The notes under the pieces: generated by a model
Seen by the model: only the letters and a program-made list of their open reading frames with translations
The model's database searches: none
What the model was told of the DNA's origin: nothing
Source of the DNA: Helichrysum umbraculigerum
Taxonomy: Eukaryota > Streptophyta > Magnoliopsida > Asterales > Asteraceae
NCBI GenBank assembly: GCA_949592205.1
Contig: CATIUR010000005.1
Coordinates: 27,979,679 to 28,043,678 of the forward strand
DNA length: 64,000 nt
Direction: 5' to 3'
Program-made: the position numbers and the translations under genes
Shown here: positions 31,902 to 44,050 of the stretch, one piece after another
Layout: every line of letters begins with the position of its first letter
Position numbering within the stretch: position 1 is the first letter of the stretch

Positions 31902-34503
31902 TGTCGCACCCCCAAATTTAAGATGCGGCGGTTCGGGTCGGGGCGCGACTAATCAAATATCAAAACACACAAGATATATAGGAACGACTCTATATGCGTC
32001 GTTTAACAACTTGTATTGATAAAACAAATGTTTACATCAAAAGTATTGTTTACATTAGCTCGATTGAAATTGAGAAATTTACATACATAATTAATTTATA
32101 CAAAATACAATAATGCGGCTAAATCTCTGAATGTTTGTATGCTGACACGAGCTAAGTATCCTTATCGGGCAGTCCAACCTACTGCTGAGTACCTGTGATA
32201 CATGCTAAAATGGGTCAGCGAAACGCTGGTGAGCTCACAGGTTTGTATGTCAAAACATATGGTATGAACCGCAAGATTTAATTGAATTTAAGTTGCAATA
32301 AAGCAAAATAAAAGTTATACAGCCATGAGCACATAGTCTGAGCTTAACTTGAGAGTCGGGTCCAATGAAGGAATTCCGATCGAGGTGCCTCCCACGAGTG
32401 CCTAATCTACACTCGTCTACCCAAATGCTAATACGTCCGTTTGACCAGTTAGTGCTTGCTAACCCGGACGAGGATTGTCAATCCTATATGATATCATATA
32501 CTAACATTCACGCTACAGATGTATTACCAAACTATGTTGTAGAGGGCTTTATAATGATTAGTTGAAAACAACTCATGTAGTATTTGATTTGATTGTACTT
32601 GCGTTCACATGTAAATAACTCGAGCAATGTATCACACCCCTGATGAAAACAGTAAAGTAGGGGCTATTAGACTCACCTGAGTCTTGATGGGTTTAATTTA
32701 ATAAACTTGATTTGATTTTCCGAGTATTGATGTCAGAAGACTTGTAACCTAAGGGTGTCCACGACACGCGATGGTTATAAACGTGAGTAGGTATCTATAA
32801 AGACTACCTTTGTAGTTGTTCGTCCAACTAGAATGTCCAAATTACTACGATTTGGTTGATTTGTTTGAGTTTTGAAAACGTGTACGGCCCGTTGGTGATT
32901 GTTTGTAATAATAATAATCTCAACATTATCATTATGATTTCGAAGCGTTATACTTAAAAGTGTGTCCCAAAGTGTTTTAGAAGTCGTATCGTATAAGTGT
33001 TTGAGGTTATATGAGTTTGACACTTAGTGTGAAAAAGAGTTCCAACCTTTCTGTTATTAGCGTCACTTATAGCGGCACTTAGGGTTTAGGCGACACTCAG
33101 GAAGTGTCGCATAAAATGGCAATTTCTGACGTAGTGGCGTCACTTGTAGAAGTGACGCTCAGTGGGCGACACTTAAGGAAGTGTCGGGTGTCAGTGACGG
33201 TATCAGGGTTATACGTCATTATGAAATCAGATTTCAATTATAGGCGACACTTAAACAAGTGCCGCTAGGAGTGCCGGTTCGGAGTGTCGGGTATTGAATT
33301 TGCGTCACTTAGGCAGTGACGGGAAAAGAGGGCTTTTTGCGGCACTTAGGCAAGTGACGCAAAATTAGGGCTTTTTAGCGACACTTAATGCGTCACTTAA
33401 GGAAGTGACGCATCACTGGATCTGGCCGTGCGTCACTAGCGACTGGTCGATTTCCAAAGTTGTCGAAAACGTGTTTAACGACCACCATAGGGTCTGATTC
33501 TTTTACCCAACCCTTGTTTTGGTTCATTGAGCTTATAAAAACTATTACTTCGTGTCGAGTGTCGTTTTCACAAAATGATCAAAACCGAACTTTTCCGACA
33601 ATGTTCCGAAAACAAGTTTCAAACATAGATTTGGACACTACAAAGCTAGGGAACAACATACAACTAAAATAATTCAAAATCTAGAAATTTTTCGAAAGTG
33701 TCGGGAATCTTACAAGTTAACGCGAGGAGAATCCGAAAAGATAGAAATGTATATCTTGGCGTCGTGGTTCTTTTTTTCCCAATGAGTGAAGTGATTTGAT
33801 GAGTTTTGGTGGTGGTTTTTGGTGGTTAAAGGGTGGTGGTGGTGTGGTGGTTTTGAGAAAGAGATGAGAGAGTGAGAGAAAATATGGTGTTTGTGTGTGT
33901 TTGTGTGAGATGTAACAAATGAGGTGAGGGGGGTGAGGTCCCTCACCTTGGGCCGGTTTTCAGGGGGCCCCACTGAGGTGGGTGTTTCCAATTTTTGATC
34001 TCCTGTATACGCGCTCCGTGCGATGTTCGTTTCCCCGGTCGTTTAAACGTTTAACTAATTATTTAATACGTTTAAATATACGTTTTAAAATACAAATAAT
34101 TACTCGACATTTTTGTTGAAGTATTTCATCAAATACTTAATATTTGAGTTATAAAATATAACTTATCTATATTTTGATTGTTTGCGCGTTTAATATTTTA
34201 AATCGCGTGGATGTTAATTATAAGATACGAATTGTGTACGAAATATTATAAAAATAATATTTTGGATATAATAGCGTTATTAAATAATGTTATATTATTT
34301 AATAGAATTGTTCACCAACGTTCGTATTAAATTGAATCGAATTACATTCTATTTGAATTGCGTACGATTTAATCAAATCGCATAATTGTATATATTTAAC
34401 GATATATATTATTTGATACACAAATTAGCCTAACACATAACTAATTACATGTATTACAATTGATTAGACACTAATTACTAGTCCTAATTTGACGGGTGTC
34501 ACA
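31902..34503 (-). repeat. 5' LTR of the old Tekay-like element (2602 bp, complete)
   Basis: On the minus strand it starts TGTGACACCCGTCAAATTAG at 34503 and ends TTTGGGGGTGCGACA at 31902. Both ends resemble those of the young element (TGTAACAACCGCCAAATTAG ... TTTGGGGGTGTTACA), so the two are subfamilies of one lineage. The frames of 62-93 codons inside it are not genes. Confidence 0.9.
33060..33446. repeat. Cluster of GCGACACTT / GCGTCACTT words, second copy
   Basis: The same inverted-word cluster as at 6895-7292. It lacks a 14-bp piece present at about 7062-7075, and single-base changes tend to keep the hairpin pairs. Confidence 0.8.
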
Positions 34504-35238
34504 ATTCACGAGCTTCCTTATTGGGCCTGCCCCTTCCCCTTTATAAGAAGGGAAAACCCTAGCTAAAACCCTAATAAACAACAATTAACAATACACCTAC
34601 AAGATCAAGAGGAGCCTCCATATGCTCTCTCCCATATTCATCATCCAAGTGTGAGCTTTGCTCACCACCAAAACCCACCTTCTTAGATGGTAAACCACTC
34701 GATTCTTACCTCCTTTCACCTCGTTCGATACGGGTCCTTGGGTTAGCCACGTAAATCGGAGTGTAACGAATCGAACCGAACCAAACCAATCCGCACTCAA
34801 GTATAGAAATATGCTTGATCAGATTTCAAAATCTAAAATTAAACCAATTGCAAATCTAATTTAAGAATAAAGATATAAAATAAAATAAAAATCACTCTCA
34901 AATTATAACCCAAAAGGCCAAAACCTAACGACCTAAAATGAAATCGTTAAGTATAATAATTACTGCGAATTAGACATATAGTGTTTTATAGAGTTGTATT
35001 ACCAAAGCAGATGTAGTATATGAGACAATACAATACGCATTTAATTGAATATGCCAATTAAAAGTCAAAGAAGTCAAAACAGTCCATCAGCAAGATATAG
35101 AGTGTAATACAGAACTTGGTCAATGGTCAAAACACGTACTCAAATAGGTTGTTGAATGCACTACCACATGTCCACATGCCTACATGGAGATTGTGCTTAT
35201 ATAAAAGAAGAATTTTACACCTTTAATTACCATGCTTC
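34504..35238. other. No gene recognised; possible old LTR remnant
   Basis: 34520-34640 has a promoter-like look: CCCCTTTATAAGAAGG followed by a Pro/Leu-poor leader rich in AAACCCTA words, as in many plant LTRs. No second LTR or coding region is seen. The rest is AT-rich intergenic DNA. Confidence 0.4.
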
Positions 35239-35889
35239 CAGGGCCGGCCCATTAGTGCATTGGGCTTAGGCAATCGCCTAAGGCCCCATAAGTTTAGGGC
35301 CCCAGATTTTATGAAATTTTTGGGCTTACCTATATCTATTAAACCCAATTTACGCCAGTTAGTCCATGTCAAACCCATTCATCCAATACCAAGCCCATTT
35401 AAAACTCTTTGGGTTTACAAGGAGACTTTATTCTTGGGCCCAAATTTTAACTTAATGTTATTATTTTAAGAAGATAGATTACTATTTTAAGAAGCATTAT
35501 AAGTTTATAACCACTTGTAGAAATTCATTGGGCTCAAGCTTCAACTTAATGTTACTACTGTTTTTGTTACTATAATTAATCATGTCTAATTATCTATATT
35601 GCATAATCACTAAATTGTTTGCTGTACGATCTTATTCGTTATATGTTGTATTGCATCAATATGTTTAAAAATAAAAAATCAGTGGTGGACTTGTGCCTCA
35701 TTTGGGTCACAGGCATAAAAAATTCACATAAAGCATATAAAATCAAAAGAAAAAAGAAACAAGAGATGTACATATAAACAAAAGAAGATAGTGATTTTCG
35801 TAGCTATTTCATCCTTTTACAAAAGAACATATATCTAGGCCTCCAAAATTGATCCCGCCTAAGGCCCCAAAAACCTTAAGCCGGCCCTG
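35239..35889. mobile_element. Non-autonomous hAT element, 651 bp, 8-bp target duplication
   Basis: Terminal inverted repeats CAGGGCCGGC...GCCGGCCCTG are flanked by CATGCTTC on both sides (35231-35238 and 35890-35897). The subterminal words CCTAAGGCCCC occur in both halves. No transposase is encoded. Length, 8-bp duplication and CAGGG terminus are typical of hAT. Confidence 0.92.
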
Positions 35890-36175
35890 CATGCTTCAGC
35901 AACGTTTTCCTACCACCACTTTAAACAACTTTTCAGAACAATTTTTTGGGACATTACTGCACCAGTAAAAAGGATTAAAATGATGAAATTACATATTCAT
36001 TGCATCAATAAAACAAGAAAGTCAGTGGGTGAGTAGGTGGATCATGGATGGCCGTGGGTTGTCGAATGCACTACCACTTGTCGACAAAGTTAATATAGAT
36101 TATAGATATTATCTTTGATCTTCCATAGATAAATCTAAAAAACAAGATGTATTTTACATAGAGGGTATTTACGAA

Positions 36176-36452
36176 CAATGTTTTGAAAACCGTTTTTGAA
36201 TCGGACCGGAGAGGTGTCCGGTTCCGGTTCAACCGGTCGGACCGCCGGTCCAAAACTGGTCAAAACACAACAAAAAAAAAAATCGGTCCAAAACCGGTCA
36301 GGTTCCCAGTTCAACCTGACAAAACCGAAAAAATCGACGGTTCGTTGACTGGTCAAACATAGCTCAAAACCGGTTTTCAACCGGCCGGAAACCCTCAAAA
36401 TCCCGGTTCGACCGGTCCAACTGGACCGGTCTAACCGGTTTTCAAAACATTG
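36176..36452. mobile_element. Palindromic MITE, 277 bp, rich in ACCGGTTT words
   Basis: The ends CAATGTTTTGAAAACCG and CGGTTTTCAAAACATTG are complementary. The flanks TTTACGAA (36168-36175) and CTTACGAA (36453-36460) form an 8-bp duplication with one mismatch, suggesting a hAT-type MITE. The interior holds many copies of CCGGTT/AACCGG, so the whole element can fold on itself. Confidence 0.8.
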
Positions 36453-36524
36453 CTTACGAAGAAGGAATCCATATAAACTTAGGATCCAAACGCCATGATA
36501 AAATACTACTACCTAATAAAGTAA

Positions 36525-36837
36525 GGGGATAAGTATTTTCAAATGTACTAACTTTAGTAATATATATATAGTATGTATTCAACTTATATCACTTCTATAG
36601 TATGTATCTAACTTTCAAAAATCTCTATTGTATGTATTGAACGGTAATTTTGATGACGTGTCATTCCTAAAATGTGTCATGTGTCATCCATATAATGTAA
36701 CACATCATCAAAAATACCGTCTAATACATACAATAGAGATTTTTGATAGTTGGGTACATGCAATAGAAGTATTATAAGTTGGATACATACTATAGATTTT
36801 TTTAATAAAGTTGAATAGATTTACAAATACTTATCCC
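36525..36837. mobile_element. Palindromic MITE, 313 bp, 8-bp target duplication
   Basis: The ends GGGGATAAGTATTT and AAATACTTATCCC are complementary, and TAAAGTAA flanks both sides (36517-36524 and 36838-36845). Complementary internal arms (TAGTATGTATCCAACTT-like words) continue inward for over 100 bp. It is non-coding. Confidence 0.85.
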
Positions 36838-36845
36838 TAAAGTAA

Positions 36846-37590
36846 TATGTGTTGTTATGTTTGATAAAAACTAGAGCTGGAGTTTGCAGCTGAAGACATA
36901 GATTGCAACTATATTCTTTTCAAAAACTACTTGAAGTAAGGAATCTTTTTAATAATCCTCGCCTTTATATGTTTCATTTGTGTTCGTGTGTGTTTGTTTA
37001 GATTTGTTTGTCTTATTTTAGCATATTAATGAACAAATGCATTAAGTTATAAATTCGTTTGTTTATGTTCACGAACAAACATATTTTTCAATTGACTGAA
37101 CGTGAATAAAATATCCGTCCGTTCAATAAAACATTGATAAAATAACACAAACATTCTTCATTCATGTTTGTTAGATTCGATTACAACATATTCCCAAATT
37201 ACAAATGGGAAAATAGGTACATGATTTCTCAGTAGGATGGAGAGCTAGCTGAAATATAAGAAGTTACATTTATAAAAAAATGGACAAAATCAATAGTACA
37301 TTGTATTCGATCATAAGTTATTAAACCTTTTAAATCTATCTATTGATCCATAATATAACATAACATATACTTAAAGCAGAATAGCTTGGGGCAATCCCGG
37401 CCCTTAATTAAGTTTTAACATATTCATCCAACGATTAAGATTAATTTGATAATACTTACACTTAACGCCCCTTATATTTTATCATTAAAATTAAATATAA
37501 ATACTTTATCTTATCTATTAAAAATAAATTTACCCATCAAAATAAAACCCTAAAAAAAAATTAAAAAATAAACCGGCGATGTCTCCTGTA
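36846..37590. other. No gene recognised
   Basis: AT-rich intergenic DNA. 37380-37600 has Helitron-like flavour (AATCCCGGCCCTTAATTAAG) but no convincing terminus. Confidence 0.5.
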
Positions 37591-37599
37591 TAATAAAAA

Positions 37600-37897
37600 G
37601 GGTTTAAGTCAACGATCGCCAACGTACTCTCCTTTTTGTTCCGAGATCACCAATCAACTGGTTTTATTACCATGATCACCAATGAACTTTCAAATTTCGT
37701 GTCGAAGTCACCAATCTACTTTTACCTACGGGTTGGAGATCGCCAACATACTTTTAATACGGAGTTAAGATCGCTAATAAAAATTACAAAGAAATTCATT
37801 TTTTGAAAGTTCGTTGGTGATCATGGTAATAAAACCGGTTGATTGGTGATCTCGGAACAAAAAAAGAAAGTACGTTGGTCATCGTTGACTTAAACCC
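37600..37897. mobile_element. Mutator-type MITE, 298 bp, ~98-bp inverted repeats, 9-bp target duplication
   Basis: Left arm (37600-37697) and right arm (37800-37897) are complementary with few mismatches, starting GGGTTTAAGTCAACGAT. TAATAAAAA flanks both sides (37591-37599 and 37898-37906). Long arms plus a 9-bp duplication are the hallmark of Mutator-like elements. The central ~100 bp encode nothing. Confidence 0.92.
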
Positions 37898-38118
37898 TAA
37901 TAAAAAAATCCCCCTAAATCTTCTTCATCTAATTCTTAATCTTCTCCTAACAAATTCCCCCACCCAAAATCACGTCAATATCACCGCCAACCCTAAAATC
38001 CTAGAACTCTAAACAAATTTAATAGTTTTGGATCCATCATTACACGTACATATTTATTTATTTATTAAAAGACACAAGGCCGCAGACTAAAATCAAAACC
38101 CTAGGTCCGGAGCTTGAT

Positions 38119-38216
38119 ATGCAGTTGGCGACGGAAGAGAAAGATCGAACAAGCTGTACCAGTAAAGAAGAAGACGAGAACGATTACGAAGAGTTCTCGA
38201 TGCCAAGTTCCGGGAT
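38119..38216 (+). pseudogene. Exon-like fragment of unknown origin
   Basis: ATG at 38119 opens 32 codons rich in Glu, Asp and Ser (MQLATEEKDRTSC...), ending at a good donor site (GGGAT|GTAAGG). I do not recognise the protein and find no clear next exon. It lies upstream of the ligase fragments, in the same orientation. Confidence 0.35.
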
Positions 38217-38531
38217 GTAAGGTTGATATTATTGAGCTTAAAGGAGATTTATAATTTTAACTTTCATTAGGTCATAAGCAGTTTGTCGCATTAATGGATT
38301 TAGGTGCTTTATGTTGCATTTGTGGTTTGCTTATGGCCTTAATTTGACCACTAGACTATATGAAATCTTTTGTCTGTTACGCTATTATAACCTGTATAAA
38401 GACAAGTGCCTATGTAAATCTACATTAACTAATTACCATGTTGTTAGTGCATAGTATGACATAAGTGTAGATATATAATTTTCATGCTATGAATTTTGTT
38501 GCGTCATTTACTCATTAAAGAATGAAATCAG

Positions 38532-38833
38532 GGAGCTGAATTGGTGATCAAGTTTGGTATTAATGTTTTGAAAGGTGGTGTTATTTCATCCGTCGAGGAA
38601 GTCAGAATGACCATACAAACAACTTTTCCCAATTAAAAGGAAGTAAGTTTTGGCAAAATCGTTTGTCTATTGGAGCCTGTTTAACCTAAATATTGCTAAC
38701 CACCCGTGATGTACTCAACTTGCTCAGCTACGTGTGTCTTCGTTTATTTAAGCAGCATTGTTTTTTGGTTCAGTTGGTGGTTAAGAGCCAGATCCTTGCT
38801 GGTGGACAGGGTCTAGGGAAGCTCACGAAAGTT
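38532..38833 (+). pseudogene. Succinyl-CoA ligase beta subunit, two exon fragments
   Basis: 38532-38636 reads GAELVIKFGINVLKGGVISS...FPN followed by a stop, matching the start of the ATP-grasp domain of mitochondrial succinyl-CoA ligase beta. 38774-38833 reads LVVKSQILAGGQGLGKLTK, the next segment of the same protein, where the family normally has GGRGLG. An AG acceptor precedes the first piece. The ~140 bp between the pieces may be intron; the family has these residues close together. The rest of the protein is absent. The enzyme is a TCA-cycle matrix enzyme, but this copy cannot produce it. Confidence 0.75.
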
Positions 38834-38920
38834 GATGTTGAGAATCAGTATTATAATCTTAAAGGTATTAACTTACCACCCCTAAAACCCCTAAATATTT
38901 ATTATTTTATTTATTTATAA

Positions 38921-40887
38921 AATTAATCGGCATCTAGAAAATAATACAATAACAACAGGGAAAAGAGCGTGTTACAGGGAAAAGAGCGTGTTATAGTAGG
39001 CAGAGTATGATGAACAAAAAAGATGGTCGTCACTATTTTGTCGAATGGAACGTAAACACTTACATTTTTATTTTATTTCATTGATTGATTTACATGTGAT
39101 CTGATCCAATTTTGTAGTTCTTGAACCTCATGTTGGAGCTAGCTTCAGATCCAATTGGTTATAGGTTTAGTTTAGGGGCCGTGTTAACTACTATACATGT
39201 ATTCATGAATTTACGTTTATGAATTCTTTACTGATATGGTCCAATTGGTTATAGGTTTAGTTTAGGGGACGTGTTAACTGCTATACATGTATTCATGAAT
39301 TTACGTTTATGAATTATATAGAGATATGGGTCTTGCTGTTGTTTCCAGAATATGGCTGGAAAGTGCTGTTGTGTCGGAGCTGCTACTGCACCGAGAAGCA
39401 CCAGAACTACTGCTGTAAGTTTGCCTTCATGTCTATTTAATTATTAAATGCATTTAATAAAAATTTTTGAATTTTGAAAAATGTTTCGTTAAATGTCTTC
39501 AAATTGAGAATGTGTTGGGATTAATGGTTGGTGCTATCGAAAGATTCAGAAAATTTTACATCAAAGAAGCTTTTAATTGAAGGTTCATTTATGTAATGAA
39601 ATCAACTTTTGGGTCATAATTCATACTCTTTTAGGCCGGATACAGAAATCAGATTGAAAAGAAATTTGTTTATGAATCAAAAATTTGATAGATTGATGTT
39701 GGTTTCTTATTCATCTAAGAATTTTCTTCATTATGGATTGAGTAGTCTTTCGTAGTAGTACCATTTAACCCATGTAGTCGTTTAAATAATCTTGGATCGA
39801 TAAGATTCTAATTTTGTTTTGTGTACTTCCAACAGAATATTTCGTCTTCAGTCATTTAATTCAGTAGCAGTAGTGCGAAATGTTCAAAAGGTGACTCACT
39901 ATATTATATTAGTACATTTCTATTTTCATCTACTTTTCATGTTTATATGTAGATCATTATTTGTACCAACCATATCTCCAGAAGCAAGAATGAGCCATAT
40001 TAATGTTTAAAAAAAGGTGTCATGACTCGGAGCTTAGAAGGGATCAGGCATTTAGGTGCTTCCCTACTCTACTGTTGTGATCTTGAATTGAGTAAACAAT
40101 TGCATGGGCTTGATGATCATGCACGTCTCGCTAGCCAAACAGTCTGTATGCAATTAATAGTCTTCAGCATTTCATTACATTTTCTAGCGGACCCACTTTT
40201 CTGTTTGATCTTGATTATACTGAATATGTATAATGCAATTTGTGTAAATGAAGTAGAAGCGCTTTATGACAAAGAAGATTATTAGTGCAGTTTATGACGA
40301 TGTTTAGATAAATTAAATGAGATAATCTCTGACTATTTAGTTTGTATTTTTTTTATTTTTTAGTTGGAAAGACTTATATTTTCTTTATGGGGCTTTGTTA
40401 ATATGGATTAAAGTTGTCTACTTGGAGAATAGTGTTTTATGATCATTATATTGTATGTATTATGTGAGTGACATCGCGTACGGTTTGCCAACAAACATAT
40501 TTGTATGGTTTTGCAGATGTGGGATTCAACTTCCTTTCACAAGCATCATATATATTTGTATTCCCTCAACTCAATTCATGTTTGAAACCATGATTGCAAA
40601 GTGCACTTATAGCATTTGATCTTTGAGGTATATAATGGCACTTACATACTACACAGGGATTAAAAAGCTTGAGATAATTCGAGTCAAGTTCTTATGTATA
40701 CCTTCTAAGCCTGTTTTCTGTACTCAAGATGCAACTTGAAAGAAGCTTGAAATGCATGCAGCCCAACTCATTACTATTACTGTTACCATGTTAAATTATT
40801 TGCTGTTTTTTGAATTGTGAATGCGGTTCTTTCTTGTAGATATTATTCTATATTATTCCTGAACATTTTATGATTGGTAATTGATAG
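38921..40887. other. No intact gene; possible further exon scraps
   Basis: 39353-39416 gives a short frame before a GTAAGT donor, and 40022-40140 gives a short frame (MTRSLEGIRHLGASLL...) that I cannot assign. An ~85-bp piece (CCAATTGGTTATAGGTTTAG...) is duplicated in tandem at about 39157-39230 and 39241-39315. Nothing else is recognised. Confidence 0.4.
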
Positions 40888-42413
40888 ATTCGAGAATCCA
40901 TTCGAGCACTTCTTCCAGACAGGGACTGCTTTGCTCTTGTGCGACCTTTGAGCAATGAGAATGAGCTCTAGCGGCTTGACCAAATATCTTTAAGTAATAT
41001 CTTCATCGACCATGAAAGTTATCGGTATACATATTATATTATGATTATGATGGCTTTCTATATTACTCTGTATAGTCTCACGCTTTTCATTTTATATTTC
41101 TTATCATGGCACACATATGGATAAATTGAGGCCCGAGTTTAAATCAGGACCGGACACATTACCTAGGTTTGTTTTTGAGAGGACTAGGCCCAAGCAGGTA
41201 GCACAACAGTTATGACAGGACACATTTTTGCTGGCATAATTCAGTTCTTTATGGATGCTCTGAATAATGGTGTCGTGCCTACAATTACTTCTTCATGGCA
41301 GGTTAGTTTTCTAAGCAGTTTGTGTGTCCTCATGCGATCTTCAAATCTCTTGTCCTGATTGTTGCTGTTAATTTTAAGGCATATATTGTTTTCTGTTTGT
41401 TTTTCATGCTTTTCTGTATAATCTGCTATAATAGTTGGGTCAAATTCTCAGCTGTTTTCATTTTTCAGAGTGTTGAAGAAACAGAGTGCTAAAGGGCATT
41501 GGAATATGCTACTGAGGTTTACAAGTCTTCTTTTGACAGCACAAAGCCCCCTGAGGAAGTATGTATATCGTTGTCTCTATTATTGTTAACTCTTTTCCTA
41601 CTGGTCACATTGTATAATAATTCACTTTTCACATGCTTGCAGGCTACAATACGAGAAGCACATGAAGAGGCTGTTTAGAAGGCAGTGGCTGCTTTTAATG
41701 CAACTGCCGTAGGGGCTGGTTCTGTTAGGCAAGAATGTGAAAACTGTCTTCATACTTTATTGAGAAAGGAATTTGAGGTATGTTTCAGGCTACATATTCA
41801 TTGCCTTATTAGGAGAGTATAGTCTTTGTGAATTCACAACATTTATTAGATACACACATATCCTTCAGAAGCTGTGAACGTTTCAGGAGATGAGTTAGTT
41901 CCAAGAAGTAGTAACTATCCATTGATAATACCTCCTATACATCGGTCTTTAAATTGTCAATGTAACAATGTGGACAGTTACAATTGGTTATACATAGCTC
42001 TTAAGTCCAAAGTATTTCAAAGAATTGAGTTTTGAATATCTAAAGTTAAATTTATGAGGGTTTGTTCTAAGAATTCTATTTGAGTATTTCTCATGCGGTT
42101 TGTAAGGAAATTTATGAAAAGCATGTTTCGGTTAGAGCGTTTTATACCATGTGCTTAGTCAAAGTCACATCTTTCTAAGATGGAGGGAGTATTTACTGTC
42201 TGGTCAAAAGAGTACGTCTGACATACTATTCTGTAGCCATTCGATTGTGTTGATACAGTTTATGAAACTATTGATGAAGGACTATGAGAGACAGGCATTT
42301 ATGAAGGCGTACATGCAATGCTAAAATGCCATACAAAAAATGGAGAAAGAATTAAGAAGAATTGAGAACTGCTTGTCAAGCTCCTGCTGCAAAGTTCGAT
42401 GATATTCTGAAGG
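40888..42413 (+). pseudogene. Guanylate-binding protein (GBP-like GTPase) C-terminal exons, decayed
   Basis: Five pieces in order match the helical C-terminal region of plant guanylate-binding proteins: 40888-40992 (IRESIRALLPDRDCFALV..., stop at 40969), ~41117-41302 (DKLRPEFKSGPDTLPRFVFE..., then a frameshift to TVMTGHIFAGI...TSSWQ), ~41469-41559 (SVEETEC, stop, RALEYATEVY), ~41642-41778 (ATIREAHEEAV, stop) and ~42259-42413 (DYERQAFMKAYMQC, stop). AG acceptors and GT donors remain at most edges, so this is a genomic copy with introns, not a retrocopy. The GTPase domain is absent. Stops in nearly every exon show that it is dead. Confidence 0.85.
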
Positions 42414-42960
42414 TAATAGTCATATCCTTTTTAATCTATGAAAGGGTTGCCCTGTTGGTTTCTGCTTATAGCAATGCTGACAATTGTCTAAAATATCGAG
42501 GTGAACAATTGTAATTTAACCGGTTTTGGGTTGTCACTATAGCTACAATTGTAGCATTTAAATGGGAAGGTCATTATTCTTATCATCAAATAGTAATTTT
42601 TCTACGTGTTCATATAAAGAGATAAATGTCGAATTCAAGAAGGAAGTGAACAATCATAGTAGCCTTTTATAGTAACTTTCTCTAGCGAAATTGGTTCACA
42701 ACTTCACATGTGTCTGCTTCACATCGCTTTCTCTCTGGAAAAAAATTGGTTGATTAAGACTCATAGCTCACTACTGGTCTATATTTGTAGTTGGTTTAGT
42801 TGCTGATATATGCCATGTAATTATGGTAAGTGTGGCCTGCAAGGTAATAAAATGAAACTCTAGAACAACTTAAAAATTTTATTTGCATCTTTGTATGTTG
42901 ATCTCAGAGCAGCTTTGGGTTGTGCTCCTCTTTGATTGGTAGTCACAGTTAAGAACCTCT

Positions 42961-43161
42961 AAGTGTGTTAATTTTCTGAAGTTTCTTAAGCGTAATGAAG
43001 AAGACGCGTTAGGAGGTTCCGCATCTTTCGGTGATAGATTGCATGGCAATCTGAATTTAAAGGCTCATCCTGCTGCCGTTATGCATGGGAGAGATACCAT
43101 GCCGAAGCCGAAGGCTGAGAAGTTCGGTATTAATGATCTTGATTGGTTTGAGTTACAATAA
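42961..43161 (+). pseudogene. Terminal exon-like frame, 66 codons, unrecognised
   Basis: The frame from 42961 reads KCVNFLKFLKRNEEDALGG... and ends GINDLDWFELQ before TAA at 43159. Composition and the natural stop look like the last exon of a gene, but I do not recognise the family. It follows the GBP fragments in the same orientation and may be another captured or neighbouring gene piece. Confidence 0.35.
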
Positions 43162-43754
43162 ACCGTGATGACCCAATAGTTTGTTGAAGCTTGCTTGTGC
43201 ATTTTGCTATATAGTTTTAATTTGTATAATAGAATTCACTCTTTGAAAAAAGAGCAACTTGATTAAATGGTACAATCAAGGTTTATGTTTTCCCTCATCT
43301 TTTTCAATTTTGTTCATATTTTAGTTTATGATTTTCAGTTTGGAAGTTGCAAAAATGTTGATGATCCCTTTGGTGCAAGAATTATTGAGAAGATCTAAAT
43401 AATGTAGTCTCGATGACGATTGTCCTTTTTTACCTTAACCAACATGTTGATTTTGTACAGTGGTCAATCTTTACATACACGTTAAAAGAAAATTGTTTAA
43501 TTTTCTTAATTTCTACGGTGGTTTATCTTGCGATTGGTTGGAGTGAGTTGTATGATATTATATTCTGCACATATGTGATTGTGAAGAACGGTTTGAGAGA
43601 CTTATGTGTTGTAAAATCTTACATATTTGTGTTATCCCTTATTTTTACTATGCGTATGTTTCATGTTAATAGCATGCAACCTTTAATGATACTATAACAC
43701 TAACATCTTACTGTTTAAAAAAATACACACTAATATAACATAATACATAAAAGG
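43162..43754. other. No gene recognised
   Basis: AT-rich DNA. A 94-codon frame (43413-43697) is hydrophobic only because of AT-rich codons, and has no domain. Confidence 0.5.
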
Positions 43755-44050
43755 GATTAGTGTGGGAATACACTTAAATATTGCCGGATCTTTATAGTAT
43801 GTACTAAACTCCATTTTGGCTATTGTGTGTATCAAAGTTCCATTTTTATCTATTGTTGTATCCGATGAATTATTTGATGATGTGTCAACCTTATAATTCA
43901 CCATGTCATTTAACATATCATCAAGGTGCCACGTCAGTAGAATACAAACAATACACCAAATTGAAAGCTTGATATATACAACAGATCAAAATGAGGTTTG
44001 TATACACTTAAGATATATAACTAAGGTTAGATGCATTCCTACACACTATC
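43755..44050. mobile_element. Diverged fold-back MITE
   Basis: The left end GATTAGTGTGGGAATACA (from about 43755) is imperfectly complementary to the right end TGCATTCCTACACACTATC (to about 44050), and the arms share further complementary stretches. Architecture and words resemble the MITE at 36525-36837. No target duplication was established. Confidence 0.5.

Larger units (their letters stand above)
6242..34503 (-). mobile_element. Old Ty3 chromovirus (Tekay-like) element, minus strand, split by two insertions
   Basis: The parts in element order are: 5' LTR 34503-31902; primer-binding site 31898-31886; coiled-coil leader ORF 31570-30881; insertion B (23299-30616); gag-pro-RT-RH 23260 to 19850; insertion A (about 9390-19849); integrase and chromodomain 9390-8419; polypurine tract; 3' LTR from 8384, cut at 6242. 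The coding frame has stops and frameshifts, and the LTRs differ by many substitutions and indels (for example 14 bp near 7062), so it is the oldest member of the nest. About 65 bp of integrase sequence are lost at insertion A, and about 0.5 kb of the 3' LTR at 6242. Confidence 0.85.

Noticed and set aside
43413..43697. 94-codon hydrophobic frame, possible membrane protein
   Set aside because: Hydrophobicity follows from AT-rich codons; no homology, no promoter, and similar frames occur by chance in this DNA.
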